Shown one piece after another: positions 12,116-24,100 of a stretch of DNA of 64,000 nucleotides. The position numbers were made by a program, and so were the translations under genes. The first letter of the stretch is position 1. Each line of letters begins with the position of its first letter. The stretch spans positions 1,822,813 to 1,886,812 of the forward strand of contig NW_004797291.1 in NCBI RefSeq assembly GCF_000002075.1, in the 5' to 3' direction. The DNA comes from Aplysia californica (lineage: Eukaryota; Mollusca; Gastropoda; Aplysiida; Aplysiidae). The notes beneath the pieces were generated by a model. It worked only from the letters and a program-made list of their open reading frames with translations, had not been told where the DNA came from and searched no databases.

Positions 12116-12283
12116 GTAGGGTAGCAGAACTGTCCAGTGTATCAAACAGAACTCAGTAAAGACAAACCTAGGCCTCTACAAGATATGGTCAATCGAGCAA
12201 CTGGTTCATAATGATTCTGTGCCGATAAACAGGGGCATAATCAGCCTTGGTCAAAGTATGAGGGATTCCCAGCGAACTCTAAT

Positions 12284-12460
12284 GTAATACCCAGTGCCCA
12301 CTGGGGGATCGACGAACCGATCGCCTGATTTGCCTTTGAGGCTGCGAGTCGGCCGATCGGTTTGTGTCACGATGGTCGCTTTGCGCCCTCAATCTGGCTA
12401 GCCCCGACTACCAAACTAAACCGAACTGAACCGATCCTGCCAATGGGCACCCCGTATTAC
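12284..12460 (+). mobile_element. Short inverted-repeat element, GTAATAC ends
   Basis: 177 bases. Left end GTAATACCCAGTGCCCACTG, right end CAATGGGCACCCCGTATTAC. Inner GATCGACGAACCGATCG and CCGATCGG motifs recall the element at 39334-40197. Confidence 0.55.
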
Positions 12461-12838
12461 ACTTATTGGGGAAAAAAGGAAATGAGAATGTATTACTTTG
12501 AGAACGTACAGAATCCTAAAAACTTCAGAAAGCTTGCCTCAGCAAGCATGAGCCACAAGAGTAACATGACAAGGTGTGACTTTGTCTGACTCCAAACGGT
12601 CAAAACGCAAAGTGAACGTCATTAGATATGATGCTCTGTCACTCAAAATTGTAGTCATAAGGTCGGAATTGCCAAACTGGCAAGGTAACCTCATCTGTTT
12701 ACCCTACCATTCCGTACAATTTACTTTAGAAAACTGTACAATTACTTATTTTCTTTCATCTGTTTACATCAGCCATGTGGTAATTTGGAAATTAATGTGT
12801 TATATATATATATACATTGCATTGTTTATGGAAATGTA

Positions 12839-12844
12839 AATAAA
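12839..12844 (+). terminator. Candidate poly(A) signal of the coiled-coil gene
   Basis: AATAAA, with another AATAAA about 20 bases later, in the first A-rich stretch after the stop at 11524. A 1.3-kb 3' UTR is plausible but it would include a short inverted-repeat element (12284-12460). Confidence 0.35.
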
Positions 12845-13301
12845 ACAAGTACAAAAAATAAATAAGATTAACAAACCAAGATGTCTGGAAATTTCTTTTG
12901 TTCCATTTTCTCTTTCCAAAGAACATCAGTCAGTGGTAACATTCTTTACAGTGTGGGCCTACAGGGGTAAAAAGGAAAAGTGAACACAAAACAAATGATA
13001 AGTCAAAACAGCGGGTGCCTTAAAAAAGAGGACCTATTTGAATACAGTAGCAATAACTCAGTCCTCCGAGGGCCAATTTCAACAAAACTTGAAAGAAAAC
13101 GAAATTCACCCAAAGAGACGTCAAATTTGTTAATGCAAAGAAAATCATTCTTCTCTTTTAACCCTATCCATAAGTCGTGTTTTACTATTGTATCCATACG
13201 TCGTGTTTTACTATCGAATCCATACGACGTGGGGAACTCTGTGCAACCACTTTCCAAAGGGGAAATACTCGTTAATCCGATCCGTACGCTTTGCAGAGTA
13301 A

Positions 13302-13571
13302 AAGAAAAAGTAAAAGTTGTTCCTGCATCCGAGCCGGACATTGGGGATTGCCTTGTTAGTGAGACAATTTCCTGGGCCTTCGGCATATTGTGGTAGGGTG
13401 GCCAGTTCCTTTCCACGCCGCCTTTGCTTCCCCAATTCGAAGTCAGGTACCCGTTACTGCTGGGTGTGCAGGAGGGGAAGAAAAAAATCCGCGTCCGACC
13501 CTAGGCTCGAACCCGGACTTTCCGCTTCGGAGACGAGCGCACAAACCGCATCGCCACCGCACCCTCTTTGT
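13302..13571 (-). mobile_element. tRNA-derived SINE, family B2
   Basis: Minus orientation copy of the 49695 family. Its B box is intact (GGTTCGAGCC on the minus strand, near 13510). The tail GTAAAAGTTGTTCCTGCATC lies at the left. It is intergenic. Confidence 0.75.
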
Positions 13572-14487
13572 ATAGCCGTCTGTCAAAATTATTTTTTGAG
13601 AAATACTGAAAGTTTCAACGAAATCTTTAGTACGAGAAATATTCTAAAATGTGAAGAATACAACCCTGGGGATACAAAATGACCCCAATGCGTACGGATA
13701 GGATTAAAAAATATCGTGTTTTAAAGATGTCGAAAAAAACAGAGTGAAGCACAAAACTTTGCAGCTTCTATTCAAAATCAGACACAGTGCGTAGTTGTGC
13801 ACTGATGAACAAATAAAACTGGCATAGAGCCACATTAAGTCAAGGAAGGTGATGGCTATTAATTGAACTTGAACTGTATGCTCCTTGTGTTTAACCATAA
13901 TTAATTATATCTTCGATCCACTCCAGACAAGCACGAATATGCCACTGAGAATTTTGAATAACCCCGTAGCGTGATTCTGGCTCGATTCTTTGGACCACCA
14001 GTTCAACATTGAGTTATAATAGTTTATAGGTTGTTTCCATAGACTATGTCATGAAAGAAAGCCTAAAGGAAAATACAGGGGAGCTTTCAAGTTGGGGGAA
14101 TGCTGTTACCATTCATATGTAAGCTTTCGGCTAATAAGGCATTTCTCAAACCTTTCTAGCAACCATGCAAGGGCTACTCTTGTGATGTGTAGGGTGTAGC
14201 CCTAGAAGCTCAGAGTTAGTACATGTTATAAGAACGTTTTGGGGTAGCTCCACCCTGTAGGAACCAGGCCTCGTCAACAGCATAACCCCCCCCCCCCAAA
14301 AAAAAAACAACTTCTCCGATACTTTCTCAGTAGATCGATATATACATCCACACATACAGCATAACTTCTAGACCACGAGAGCCCCCTTTATAGATTAATG
14401 TGGCGGTTGTGGCTTTACCGTCCTTGTCCTGAAACCAGAATGGGCCGGTCACGTCCCTGCAGCTCAGCGCTATTAAAGTAAAGTTTA

Positions 14488-14962
14488 GGGGCCTCCCAAG
14501 GATTTGAGGTTACGGTGTTCGCCTTTTATTCAATAGGACCCGGGTTCGAAACATGACACTGACAGAACATTTTCTTCTCTAAAATGTCCTCCTTGCACCT
14601 CCTCTCCTGCTCTCTACCCATGTTCTGTCGTCTGGCCCCCCCCCCCCCCCCCCCCGCCTCCTGGTTCTTTCTGCAGACCTTCTACTGTTACTCCTTGGTT
14701 GTCTTTCAGCTACACCCCTGACCTTAAGATGGGTCAGATCTAACATCTAGCCTTCTCGGATAAGGTCGAAAAATCTCGAAGGTCCATTGTGAAAGGTGCA
14801 CACGTTAAAGATCGGTTGGTGGTCCAAAATCGATAAGAGTAGGCTCCGGCCACCACCCGGGCAAAATTCAAAATTAATTCCTATTAAAAATCGTTAATGC
14901 GTTCCGCGTGCTCATAATAACTTTATGCAGTTGCGAGTGACATGAAACACTTACCAAAACAC
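14488..14962 (+). mobile_element. tRNA-derived SINE, family A, diverged
   Basis: Old copy: decayed head with B box CCCGGGTTCGAAAC, body with a 16-base C run, GATCGGTTGGTGGTCC, and tail AACTTTATGCAGTTGCGAG. A second head fragment in minus orientation (CTAGACCACGAGAGCCCCC) lies at 14366-14387. Confidence 0.7.
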
Positions 14963-15647
14963 ATTTTTAAAAATAGTGAAGTCTTGCATTTTTACTCAAT
15001 TTTAATTGACCGTTTTTTAACTTTTATATTTTCGAACACACAAAATTGATTTTTATCATATTGAAAAGTTTGATGTTCCCTTGGTTGGATTTTATTAACT
15101 TGGAGTTTTGATGAAAATGGTGCTAACATGAAAGAATTATTGGCCTTTAAATTGGTCCCTGTTTTTAAAGACACTCTATAATATATTGGTTATGCAGTCG
15201 ACTCCGCTTGTGTTGAACTTGACTTAGTTAATTTTCAGTTAAGTTGTTCTTTTCCTCGGGTCCCAGCACCTCTTCTTCTTGACAACTCCCAACGGTGAAG
15301 TTGTACTTTGGATGAGTTTTTTTGTTTTTTTTCACTCCCACGACGACATCAACTCATCCGTAGTCGACTGTGTTAATAGAGCTGGCAGAGGTCTATCTTC
15401 TTCTTTTCTGTTTACAAGAATCAAATTGTGACCATTTTGCTCATTCAGATTCCATAACTCCAGTGCTACTACATGTACTATGAAACTCGCAGAGGATCAA
15501 GAGAAACTAAAGTGCAAACAGGTACAGCAAAGAAAAGGTAACAGGTGGAAAGTCTGGCTGAATAATATACGTGTTTTACGCCGCAATCAACATAGCTGAA
15601 TTAATTAGGAGACCAACAGCTTTAATGCTGCCTGTCAGGGCCAACTG

Positions 15648-16103
15648 GGTCAAGATTTCGTAGTTTTAGTAGGAGTCTTGCGGCACTTACAACGCAAATC
15701 GGCCACGTAAGTGTCGAAGATTAGAGGTGTTACAAAAGAGTAATTACTTACTTGAATTACTTGAATCTTGAACTGGGGTCTTAGGAAGACGGGATGCTCC
15801 ATGCTTCCTCGCCCCTCTTCATGAGGGTCCATTTCAGTGTGGGCAGGCTGATTGTCTCCATCATCAACTGGTTGTTGTAGCGTCTGATGGGGTCACGCAG
15901 CCTGCTCTTCCTACCTTCACCAAGCTGCACTCCTTTCGCAATCACAACCTCCTTCGTGAAGGAGTCCTCGTCGTGGCTGCTGGCTAGGTTTTCTCGGACA
16001 AGGGCTACTATAGTTGGAGGGTCAAGGGTAAGCTCTCCCTCTATGTTTGCAGAGCCTGCTAGCTTATCTGCTCTTTCATTTCATTTGACTCCTGCATATC
16101 CTG
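15648..16103 (-). mobile_element. LINE 3' end with RNase H domain
   Basis: The minus strand reads PGYAGVK, then NERADKLAGSANIEGELTLD, a pattern of the RNase H domain in jockey/I-type LINEs, continuing to LKWTLMKRGEEAWSIPSS and a stop. The 3' UTR has TTGTAACACCTCTAATCTTC and a tail ending GTAAGTGCCGCAAGACTCC. A stop interrupts the RNase H part, so it is dead. This copy directly connects a LINE coding end to the tail family seen elsewhere in the window. Confidence 0.75.
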
Positions 16104-16144
16104 GGCAGAAGATCCTCTGCAAGCGTCTGATTTTGCTGTCTTAC

Positions 16145-16265
16145 TAGACAGTAATATACCAAGAAAAGGAGGAGGAGGAAGAGAAGAGATAAGTATGATT
16201 GGTGTTTGATGGGAAAGAAGGAGCAAACCACCCCGGGTTGAAAGGGATACAGTACTACACCTCAG
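16145..16265 (-). mobile_element. Fragment related to the LINE-type tail
   Basis: The purine-rich block and GGAAAGAAGGAGCAAACCAC resemble 31800-31880 in the same orientation. The terminal tail is missing. Confidence 0.4.
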
Positions 16266-17428
16266 CAGAAACACAAAAAGACTTAACAAATAAATTTCCC
16301 CCAACCAACTGAATTTTTGTCTTTTGCCTGCAAGGCAAGTAGCCATGACGTTTACACCACAGAAACAAGCGAGGGGAATTCAATCAAAATAATGAAACCC
16401 AGATCATTTACAGTCAGTTTCTTCAATTCACGCTAACATTGCAGAATGGATAGAAGGGCAAAAAAATCCCTCAAACGTAGGCAAGAAGCTTAGGAAATTC
16501 TCCACAATGAATGATTGTTTTGAAAAACTTGCAGTAAAATGCATTCATTCCAAATTTATTAAAAACTATCACAAACTCTTCCAAAATGGGAGGCACGGAG
16601 GAACCAACACGAACCGACCTCACTGATCAAAATTGATCTGTTCACCAATAATAACACCTTGAAAAACATGGAGTCAAAGAGTGCCACATAAAAAAAAATA
16701 TTTAAAAAAAACAACACACTTTTGTTTCCTGAATATTTTGGAAATAACACTGTTTTTATTCTGTATCACAAATACATACATCATGTGTACAATATCCAAT
16801 AATTGCTGGGAAATCACCGGTGGAGAGCTTAGCATGAACGGAAAATTAAAGCAAGACACACTGGTAATAGCAGAATTAACGTGTTCTAAAGTAAAGAATA
16901 ATTTTTTGTTTGATAAAAGCAGTAAACAAGGCGTCAACAAATCAAAAAGATCACACAAACATCACTTAATAAAGCACCATTTTTCACTTAAAGTTAAAGT
17001 TCCGACTGATTTTTTTTCGACTGTTCACACAGTAAAACAATAAAGAAAGAAAGCTCCCTCGATATTTTTTTGAAGAAAAATCACTGCGAGAGGAACACCC
17101 TCTTGGACCTGAAATCGAATCTTCATTCCCTAGGGTGAGATGAAGACGTAACAAAATGATGGTCACACAACATAAAAATGTCTGAACAAACTGAAATGAC
17201 AGATAGAAGACAGAAATGGCAAGAAGATAAGAAAGAAGAAGAGGATAATCCTCTCTTCACCCATCCTTTATTTCAGAAGTATAAAATTTCCTCGCATCCC
17301 AAAGACTTGTTGGAGTACATAACCCACAGTCAAAATGACCTATTCTGTGTCTTAAAGGGCATAAGACTGAGCAAAAACAGCAAAGCCAATAAAACTGACA
17401 GACCAACTGATCGTATTTAAAAGGACTT
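16266..17428. other. Intergenic, AT-rich
   Basis: Several open frames of 60-120 codons exist on both strands (for example 16681-17043 and 17178-17420), but none shows a recognisable domain or codon pattern. I see no element ends. Confidence 0.4.
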
Positions 17429-17457
17429 CATATGTGTCACAACGTGGAGGAATCAGG

Positions 17458-18640
17458 TGTGTTGAGGATTTATTATGTTTGTGAAGAAGTTCAGTTCCGG
17501 TAGGCCTACATAAAGTGAGAAGCGTCATAAAGACAATCGCTCAGTCTAAACTCTAATTAGATCCTCGCACAATTGTTGTAAACACTTCCGGTGTAACTGA
17601 GTTCCAATAAAATGTCTGTTCTGAAAGCTCTGGCATTGTGTTTCTAATTTCACGTTGATACAAACGTAACATGGTGGCAGCGGTCTACTTTACAAAGTAG
17701 ACCCAAAGAAAGTCTTTTTTTTTTAGTATGGGGTTTTACGGCACTCGCAACAGCATAAGGTCATATGAACGCGCGAAACAAGTTGGTTTTTTCTCAACAG
17801 TTCATTTCTCGGCCTGATACTGGTCAACATTTCTATTTAAAATTGTTAAAACGCTAAAAATCGAGTGTAAATAAATTTTAGATTTAAATTAAAATTTAAA
17901 ACAACTTTCTAAATAACACTTACAAATTTCATATAATCTATTTTACATGTATAACTTTCCATAAAGAAAGTCTCAGCAATACGAAACATGTAAAAACCAA
18001 TATGCAAGAAGGAATTACAAAGATTCCAAGGGATGATAACATACCTCTCAAAGTTGATTCAAGACATGTCAACGTTGACAGTAGGGCCTACCACTTAGAG
18101 AGCTCTTAGAAAAAGACAGTGAGTGGGTATGGCTTGACAAGCATGACAAAGCCACAGATGAGCGGAAGAGAGCACTGACAAATAGCCCAACCCTGCAGTT
18201 CTTTGATGTCAAGAAGGAGGTGAGCATCGAATGTGATGCAAGCAAAGATGGCCTAGGTGCTGTACTGCTACAAGATGAACGACCAGCGGAACAGGATCGA
18301 GAAGTATGACTGCAGCAGAGCAGCGGTACGCTCAAATAGAGAAAGAGAAACTTGCAATTGTGTTTGCTTTAAAGAAGTTTCATCAGTATGTGTATGGGCG
18401 AAAAACCCATGTGTACACAGACCACAAACCAATAGTGGCCGTATACAAGAAACTATATGCGAAGTGTCCCTCTAGTATACAAAGACTTCAGCCCTACAAC
18501 ATTGAAATCAAGTATAAGAAAGGGACAGAACAAGTGTTGGCAGACATACTGTCAATAGCAACTAAGAATGGTGCTCAACAACCAGAAATTCCTGAAGAAG
18601 AAGTCAAAGCTTTTGTCGAATATCTTTTTATCTCGGATAC
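17458..18640 (+). mobile_element. Ty3/Gypsy LTR element fossil, broken
   Basis: A probable 5' LTR of about 214 bases (17458-17671, TG...CA ends) is followed by a TGGTGGCAGC primer-binding-type site. After an inserted LINE end, a piece of pol covers the reverse-transcriptase/RNase H junction (about 18090-18630; motifs FDVKKEVSIECDASKDGLGA and YTDHKP). Most of gag and pol and the 3' LTR are absent. It is an old, internally deleted and broken copy with several breaks. It is nested in an inverted-repeat element (17429-18957). Confidence 0.75.
17716..17962 (-). mobile_element. 5'-truncated LINE 3' end with target duplication
   Basis: It matches the 3' UTR and tail of the 27662-28262 LINE (CATATGACCTTATGCTGTTG, GAGTGCCGTAAAAC, then A-run on the minus strand). 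The 11-base target duplication AAAGAAAGTCT occurs at 17705-17715 and 17963-17973. It is inserted inside an LTR-element fossil. Confidence 0.8.
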
Positions 18641-18957
18641 AAGTCAAGGTATTGGCGACTGAAGGTGGTGGGTGGTCACCTGGTTTCAGAGGTAATATTA
18701 ACAAGAAAATGGCCGCAAAAGTTGAGTTATTTCCATAGCTTGACAGTCAGTGGAAACTGAAAATTTACATCTTTTATGCCTTCAATCAATGTTTTTTTGT
18801 AAAATCCACACAAAAAGGTGTTCTTTCATGGGCATGAAAGGTGTTGAGCTACAAACAAAAAAATTTGACGAAAATTCCCAAACCTGCGGAAAAGTGCCAG
18901 TTTCTTCACTTTCATTATTTTGACAAGCGCCTGATTTCACCACGATGCCTCGCATAT

Positions 18958-21086
18958 ATGCTTCCTCTTCATTTTTAACATTTCTGTTACTGAACAATAT
19001 AACAGTTTTTTTCTTTTAAATATGCCCATATACACAAACACATCATGTATTCTCTTTCTTACAAATCATACTTTCAAGCCTACTCCAAGACAATCATAAA
19101 AAAGCAACCCTACATCAACTTTGCATTAACAACTTTTCAAAATATGCACTTCTCCTATTGCTCATGTAGCAGTAATTTCTTCATCACATTTACTACACAT
19201 TCACTTTCAACAGATTGAGACCAACATTTAGTCGTGTACATTTATATGTCAGCACATTATCACAATTACTTTCTTCGCAAATAAGAGTCTATGATTTCAT
19301 CATGTCCCTTTTCACAACCATCTGTCAAAAACCAGGGAACCTCTACTTCGACTTGTCCATGTAGATAATGGCCAAATGTAAAACCAAGGCCATGAAATAT
19401 TATCTGCCACGCTCTGTTATACATTCACCCTTTCTTTTATTCATTTGAATAGTAATTGCTCTTGTTTTAACAGCATTAGAAACATAATTTGATCTCTCAA
19501 ATGCTCATGTATTTGTAAAGAATAATGGCCAGTTTGTTCGTATAAACATTGATAACTCAACATTTAGGGATAATTGCATAGAAAGCCAGAACTTGTCACA
19601 CAGGAATGAACAGGAACTTCTTTCATGAGCAAGTAGGCAATTAATCATCAGGGCAGTGAAGGAAGAGCTTTCCTGTCCACTATATTGACAATTCAACATC
19701 TCTCTGCAGGTTTGCTTGACAAAGTTCAACTGCTAGTGACCTTCCCACCTGCATACTACCCTCCACTTTCACTATCCAGATGTCCACATATTGTCAGCCA
19801 CCTGTTCAGACGTATTAAGCCCAAAATTTCATTTTTTCTATACATTTCAGTTACTTGACCTTGTTATCTGTAGCATTTACTTGCTGTCAAATGTTTGGTG
19901 GAATTTCAAATTCTAAATGTTCAGAAAAAAAAAGTGATAAGATGCATAACGTAGGAAAAATTTGCAATAGAATTGAAACAGGTTTTTTTCTCTCTTCTAA
20001 AAAAATGTTGCTCTCTGGGCTTGGACCATTTGAACAACTTGCCAAAGAAATACCAGGCATGCCTGTAACGAATCAGTGGTAGGAATGTAGCCAACTGCAG
20101 TGATTTGTATGAGATGATAATTAAAGAGCTAACTATAGCTTGTTCACTTTCATCTGACCATGGTTAAAAAAAGATAAAAACAAATCACTCTATTTCATGT
20201 TCTCACGTTTTAGCGGGTCTGAAAGCTGGATGACCAACAGAATCTAGAAGTCCATTCATGAAGATCAGTGCAAACTAAGGTTCCTACACATTTCCTTTGA
20301 TGTTAGCCTAAAACGGATAAAAATAATAATTTGGGATTTACAGCACACACATAAAGCATAAAGAGGTTGACCTATTTTCATCAACATCATACTTTAACGC
20401 ATGCCAATGACACACGGTGCAACATATGGCTAAGTGCTTTTCGAGACTCGTGTGGAGATGTTTAGACACTGGTGGGAAGAAATCTACAAGATTACACTGA
20501 AATAGGTGATGTTGCTGTTTCAAAACAGGCACTTTGTAGGTGAGATAACTATAAAATCATCTATTGTAGTGCAGAGATTCTATGTTTGCCCCAAAAGGGA
20601 GATGTTTAATGTGGGGGCCCAAATGAAGAAATAACTGGATCAAGATTTTTTAAAAAATATATTTCTTTGGTTGCTGGCCTACAGGAGTGCCATGTACAGT
20701 TAGTTATGTGGGCATTGGTAAATTAATATTTGAACTAATATTTTTTAAACATAGACATGCAAAAGTGAACAAGCTATAATCTGTAGGAAAGGTGGTGGTC
20801 TGACATGATCTTTGGCATTTATTAGAGAGCATACAAAAACACATACTTAGATTAAATTCACTAAGCTTACAAGAAGCTCTGAAACCTGAAACAGTAATCT
20901 TGAGTATTCTCTCATTGCAGAAATTCAAGGTGTGTCCTGAAAAAAGGGACCTTAAAGTAACTCAATCCACTTTCATGCTGCACAAATTTTCCTCATTTCA
21001 CAGCTCGACTGATATACGCAGGTTCTGTTTATCTATACAAACCACACTCAAAGAACATGCATTATCACTGCCTACCACAGAACCAA
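18958..21086. other. AT-rich stretch, possible ACOT-like 3' UTR
   Basis: Downstream of the minus-strand stop at 21087, with no coding signal and no repeat boundary that I can see. Reverse-strand AATAAA sites include the one near 20818. Confidence 0.4.
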
Positions 21087-21196
21087 CTATAGAGTTTTGG
21101 GAATGTTCTCTCTTAAGAATTCTAGGGTTTTCTGCCAGGAATCTTCTTGAGCATGGGCATGTTCTTTAGGACGTCCACCCCAGTACATAACCACAC
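21087..21196 (-). CDS. ACOT-like gene, last exon
   Basis: Acceptor CTTCTTTCAG. The exon gives [20 protein letters not shown] and ends IPKTL with TAG at 21089-21087. A reverse-strand AATAAA (plus-strand TTTATT near 20818) could end a short 3' UTR, but several others exist further downstream. Confidence 0.93.
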
Positions 21197-24100
21197 CTGA
21201 AAGAAGAGACATGAAAAAAATAATAAATTCCTAGAAAAACTAACCCCCCCCCCCCCCCCCCCAAAAAAAAACCCAAAAAAACCCTATTTTCAAAACACAA
21301 AAAGTTTCCAGCAAAACTTAGCACCAATCGATTCAGTGGCTTCAACTGAGTTAGAAAAATTCTTTCTATGTTTCATTGTCTCATTGAATCAACAATGCTT
21401 TATCTCTCAACAAGACTAACAGAATCTGATAACCCTTCAGTGAGCAGCTCTGGGTAGACACAACACCAGTCAACAGCTCTGTTGAATTATTCTACAGTCT
21501 AGCACACACATAGCAAACATGCACATATAAAGCGAAACACGCACATAGCGAACAGATTTTTACGTCCCAAATAAATTATTTTTCATACATTACATGTACA
21601 TTCTTTGTATTCAAAACATGTGAATAGCGAAATTCCTAATGATAACGAAAAGGATTCCACGTTCCGCCAATTAAAAGCTACCTGAGTGCTAGACTGTATT
21701 ATCTTGATCCAAAAGTTTTTAAGCATAATTACTATTGAATTTCCTATCTATGTGCGATGCAATGTTCTCTTTGAAACCTGGCTCAGCAATAAATAGTATG
21801 TCAAATTTCAGATGGAATTTCAAGCACAGAAAAGTATAGGGACACTGAAATGGTCATTTAGTGCAGGGAAAAGATAAAGCAAGATAGACAGAAAATAATG
21901 AGGGGGGAAGAAAAGAAGTGGTCCTTCCATTGGAATACCAAGGACACCTCCAACCACCCCTGTTAAATGTCTATAAAATTGCCAAAGTAAGCACAAAGAA
22001 TAAAGAAGTAGTCACTTTGCAAATGTTAAATAAAGGGAAGCAGACAGAGCAGGGCTGAGTACAAGGGTTCACTGAAGAAGATTTAATTCTTAGTCTAACA
22101 GAGAAACATTTAAAGCTGGCCCTTGTTGTCCTGCTTAAGGTGTCACGGCTACTAGAAATGAATAACTGACCAGGGCATTGAAATATACTGACCCCGAACA
22201 TTACTCGGATGGGATATCGTATAAATACTTCCTTTCAAGCTGGCATTATATTAAACAACTACAGTCAAACCTGCCCTGACGGCCACCTCTATAAGATGGC
22301 CACCCGTACAAACGGCCACTTTCCATTTCCCCCCTTGCGTTTTTTCTATATAATTTAACTGTGTAAAACGGGCACCTGTCCAACGCGGCCGCGGCCACCA
22401 TATTTTAACACACAACCCCTATTACACTAAGCAATAACACCTGTCTTAGACGGCCACCTTAGTGACTCCATTACGTTTTGTCATAAATAATGCATTGGCC
22501 CCTGGCGTTGTGGGCGAGCCGTCATAATTCAATCACCTGTCATTGTTGTTAGGTAGTCCCTCCAACCGATCATGTTGCGTAGGCCCCTCCCATTGTTGAC
22601 CAATAGCTACCAATTTTCAGCTGCTGGTGAGGTAAGCATGTGATCCCTCATAACCCATAAGCCCCGCCCAGAACTCATACACAAATCGTAAGTGAGATGA
22701 GTGGTCACTGTTTACCCAGTCTGTAACAAAGTAACAAAGGACATCAACATGAACTTGAGACAGAAGCGTTGCTCATTCTCCGAGTGGCGGTGACCTATGT
22801 GTTTGTTTTAACACGCATGGCACTCGGTCTTCTTCGTCTGATACATTTCGTTTTATTGTCACCCTTGTGCAAAATCAGCAACAAAATAAAAATTACAAAC
22901 AAAACACAAACCACCACCACCATCAGCACCTACAAAAGCAAAAACAACAACAATGCGGCTACTTTCGATTGGGGCCTTAGATGAGAATGGTTTGTTTCCT
23001 TCATCTTGATCAGTCCTGCCTAAGACGGCCACCTGTCTTATACGGCCACTTTTCTCCTTGACAATGGGTGGCCGTCTTACACAGGTTTGACTGTATATAT
23101 GTATACACACATACAATGGAGTCTGTTGAAACCAAAATTTGCAAAGACTACCTTGAAATTTCAATTTAGAGAGATTGCTCGGGTGGAAGAAGAAAAAAAA
23201 CAAAGAATTTTATTTTTTCGGTTTGCTGCTGTTTTTGGATTATCTGTGTATGATTTAAGCAGACCCCACTATACAAATAAAAGGTACAATATCATTTAAT
23301 ATGGCCCTACGAATGCAGACAGGTCATAAGAAGTCTTCAAGTCTTCGAAATAAAATATCCACCCTTGACATAGCCAAGCGAAGTGAGTGCAGTTCCTTGA
23401 AAACTTCTCACACAAGTTCAAGAGTTTTTTGTTGATGATTTGAACCAGGTTTTTCCACACTGTTGTCCAGCCCAATATCAACTAATTTGTCAGTGCTCAT
23501 ATGAGAGAGGTAAAACTTTTTTAAAATATACAGGGTGGCCAGGGAAATTTTCCTCCTAAAAATCCTACCACACCCAAAAAAATCCTACCACTATAAGTCA
23601 AGCTGTTTCTTGCCATTGTCAGTGTTACGGCTCTCGTCAAAGAGAATCACATAGAAGGAGCTATTTTGTACACATCTTAGGATAGCCGACTACATCACTG
23701 GGGCAATCCCAATTAATGTTCCAAGGTAGCCACGTTTTGTGCAACTACACTGAAATCTCAGCTATTTTTCAGCCTGAAAACATCTCATGAATGAGAAGAC
23801 TCGTGTCAACAACTGCTCTAGTTGATTACTATTATATTACTGTTGGTGCTCCTTTCAGTATCTCTCACAACACTTGTTCTGTTCTTGGTAACCTTAAGAA
23901 TAGATTTGGCACCACAATGGCTGGTTTGGGCTTTCATGTGTTTTTGAGGTACCATGTGAGTGTTCAAAGCTTTTACACCTGAATGACCAACCTTTTAGTT
24001 CAATAACACAGCTTACAAGGTATGACGGATCCCGATTCCACACAAGTCCTGCACAACATGCGCTATGCAGAAAGCTCTCGTTGCAATCAAAATTCTAAAT

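Larger units (their letters stand above)
12845..15647. other. Intergenic, convergent spacer
   Basis: Apart from two SINEs (13302-13571, 14488-14962) it holds AT-rich sequence. A TACGTCGTGTTTTACTAT motif is repeated next to itself at 13170-13215. Confidence 0.5.
17429..18957 (+). mobile_element. Inverted-repeat element, family B, interrupted
   Basis: The left end CATATGTGTCACAACG and right end CACGATGCCTCGCATATATG match the ends of the uninterrupted copy at 34347-34793. The body resumes near 18640 (CCTGGTTTCAGAGGTAA). The gap is filled by the LTR fossil and its LINE passenger. Confidence 0.65.

Noticed and set aside
16681-17043. 120-codon open frame
   Set aside because: Low-complexity AT-rich translation; the opposite strand is equally open.
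17178-17420. 80-codon open frame beginning MSEQTEMTDRRQKWQ
   Set aside because: Hydrophilic but with no known domain, no splice context and no neighbour gene; length is within chance for AT-rich DNA.
18306-18662. Host gene of 118 codons
   Set aside because: It is the RNase H part of a Ty3/Gypsy fossil, flanked by other repeat remains.
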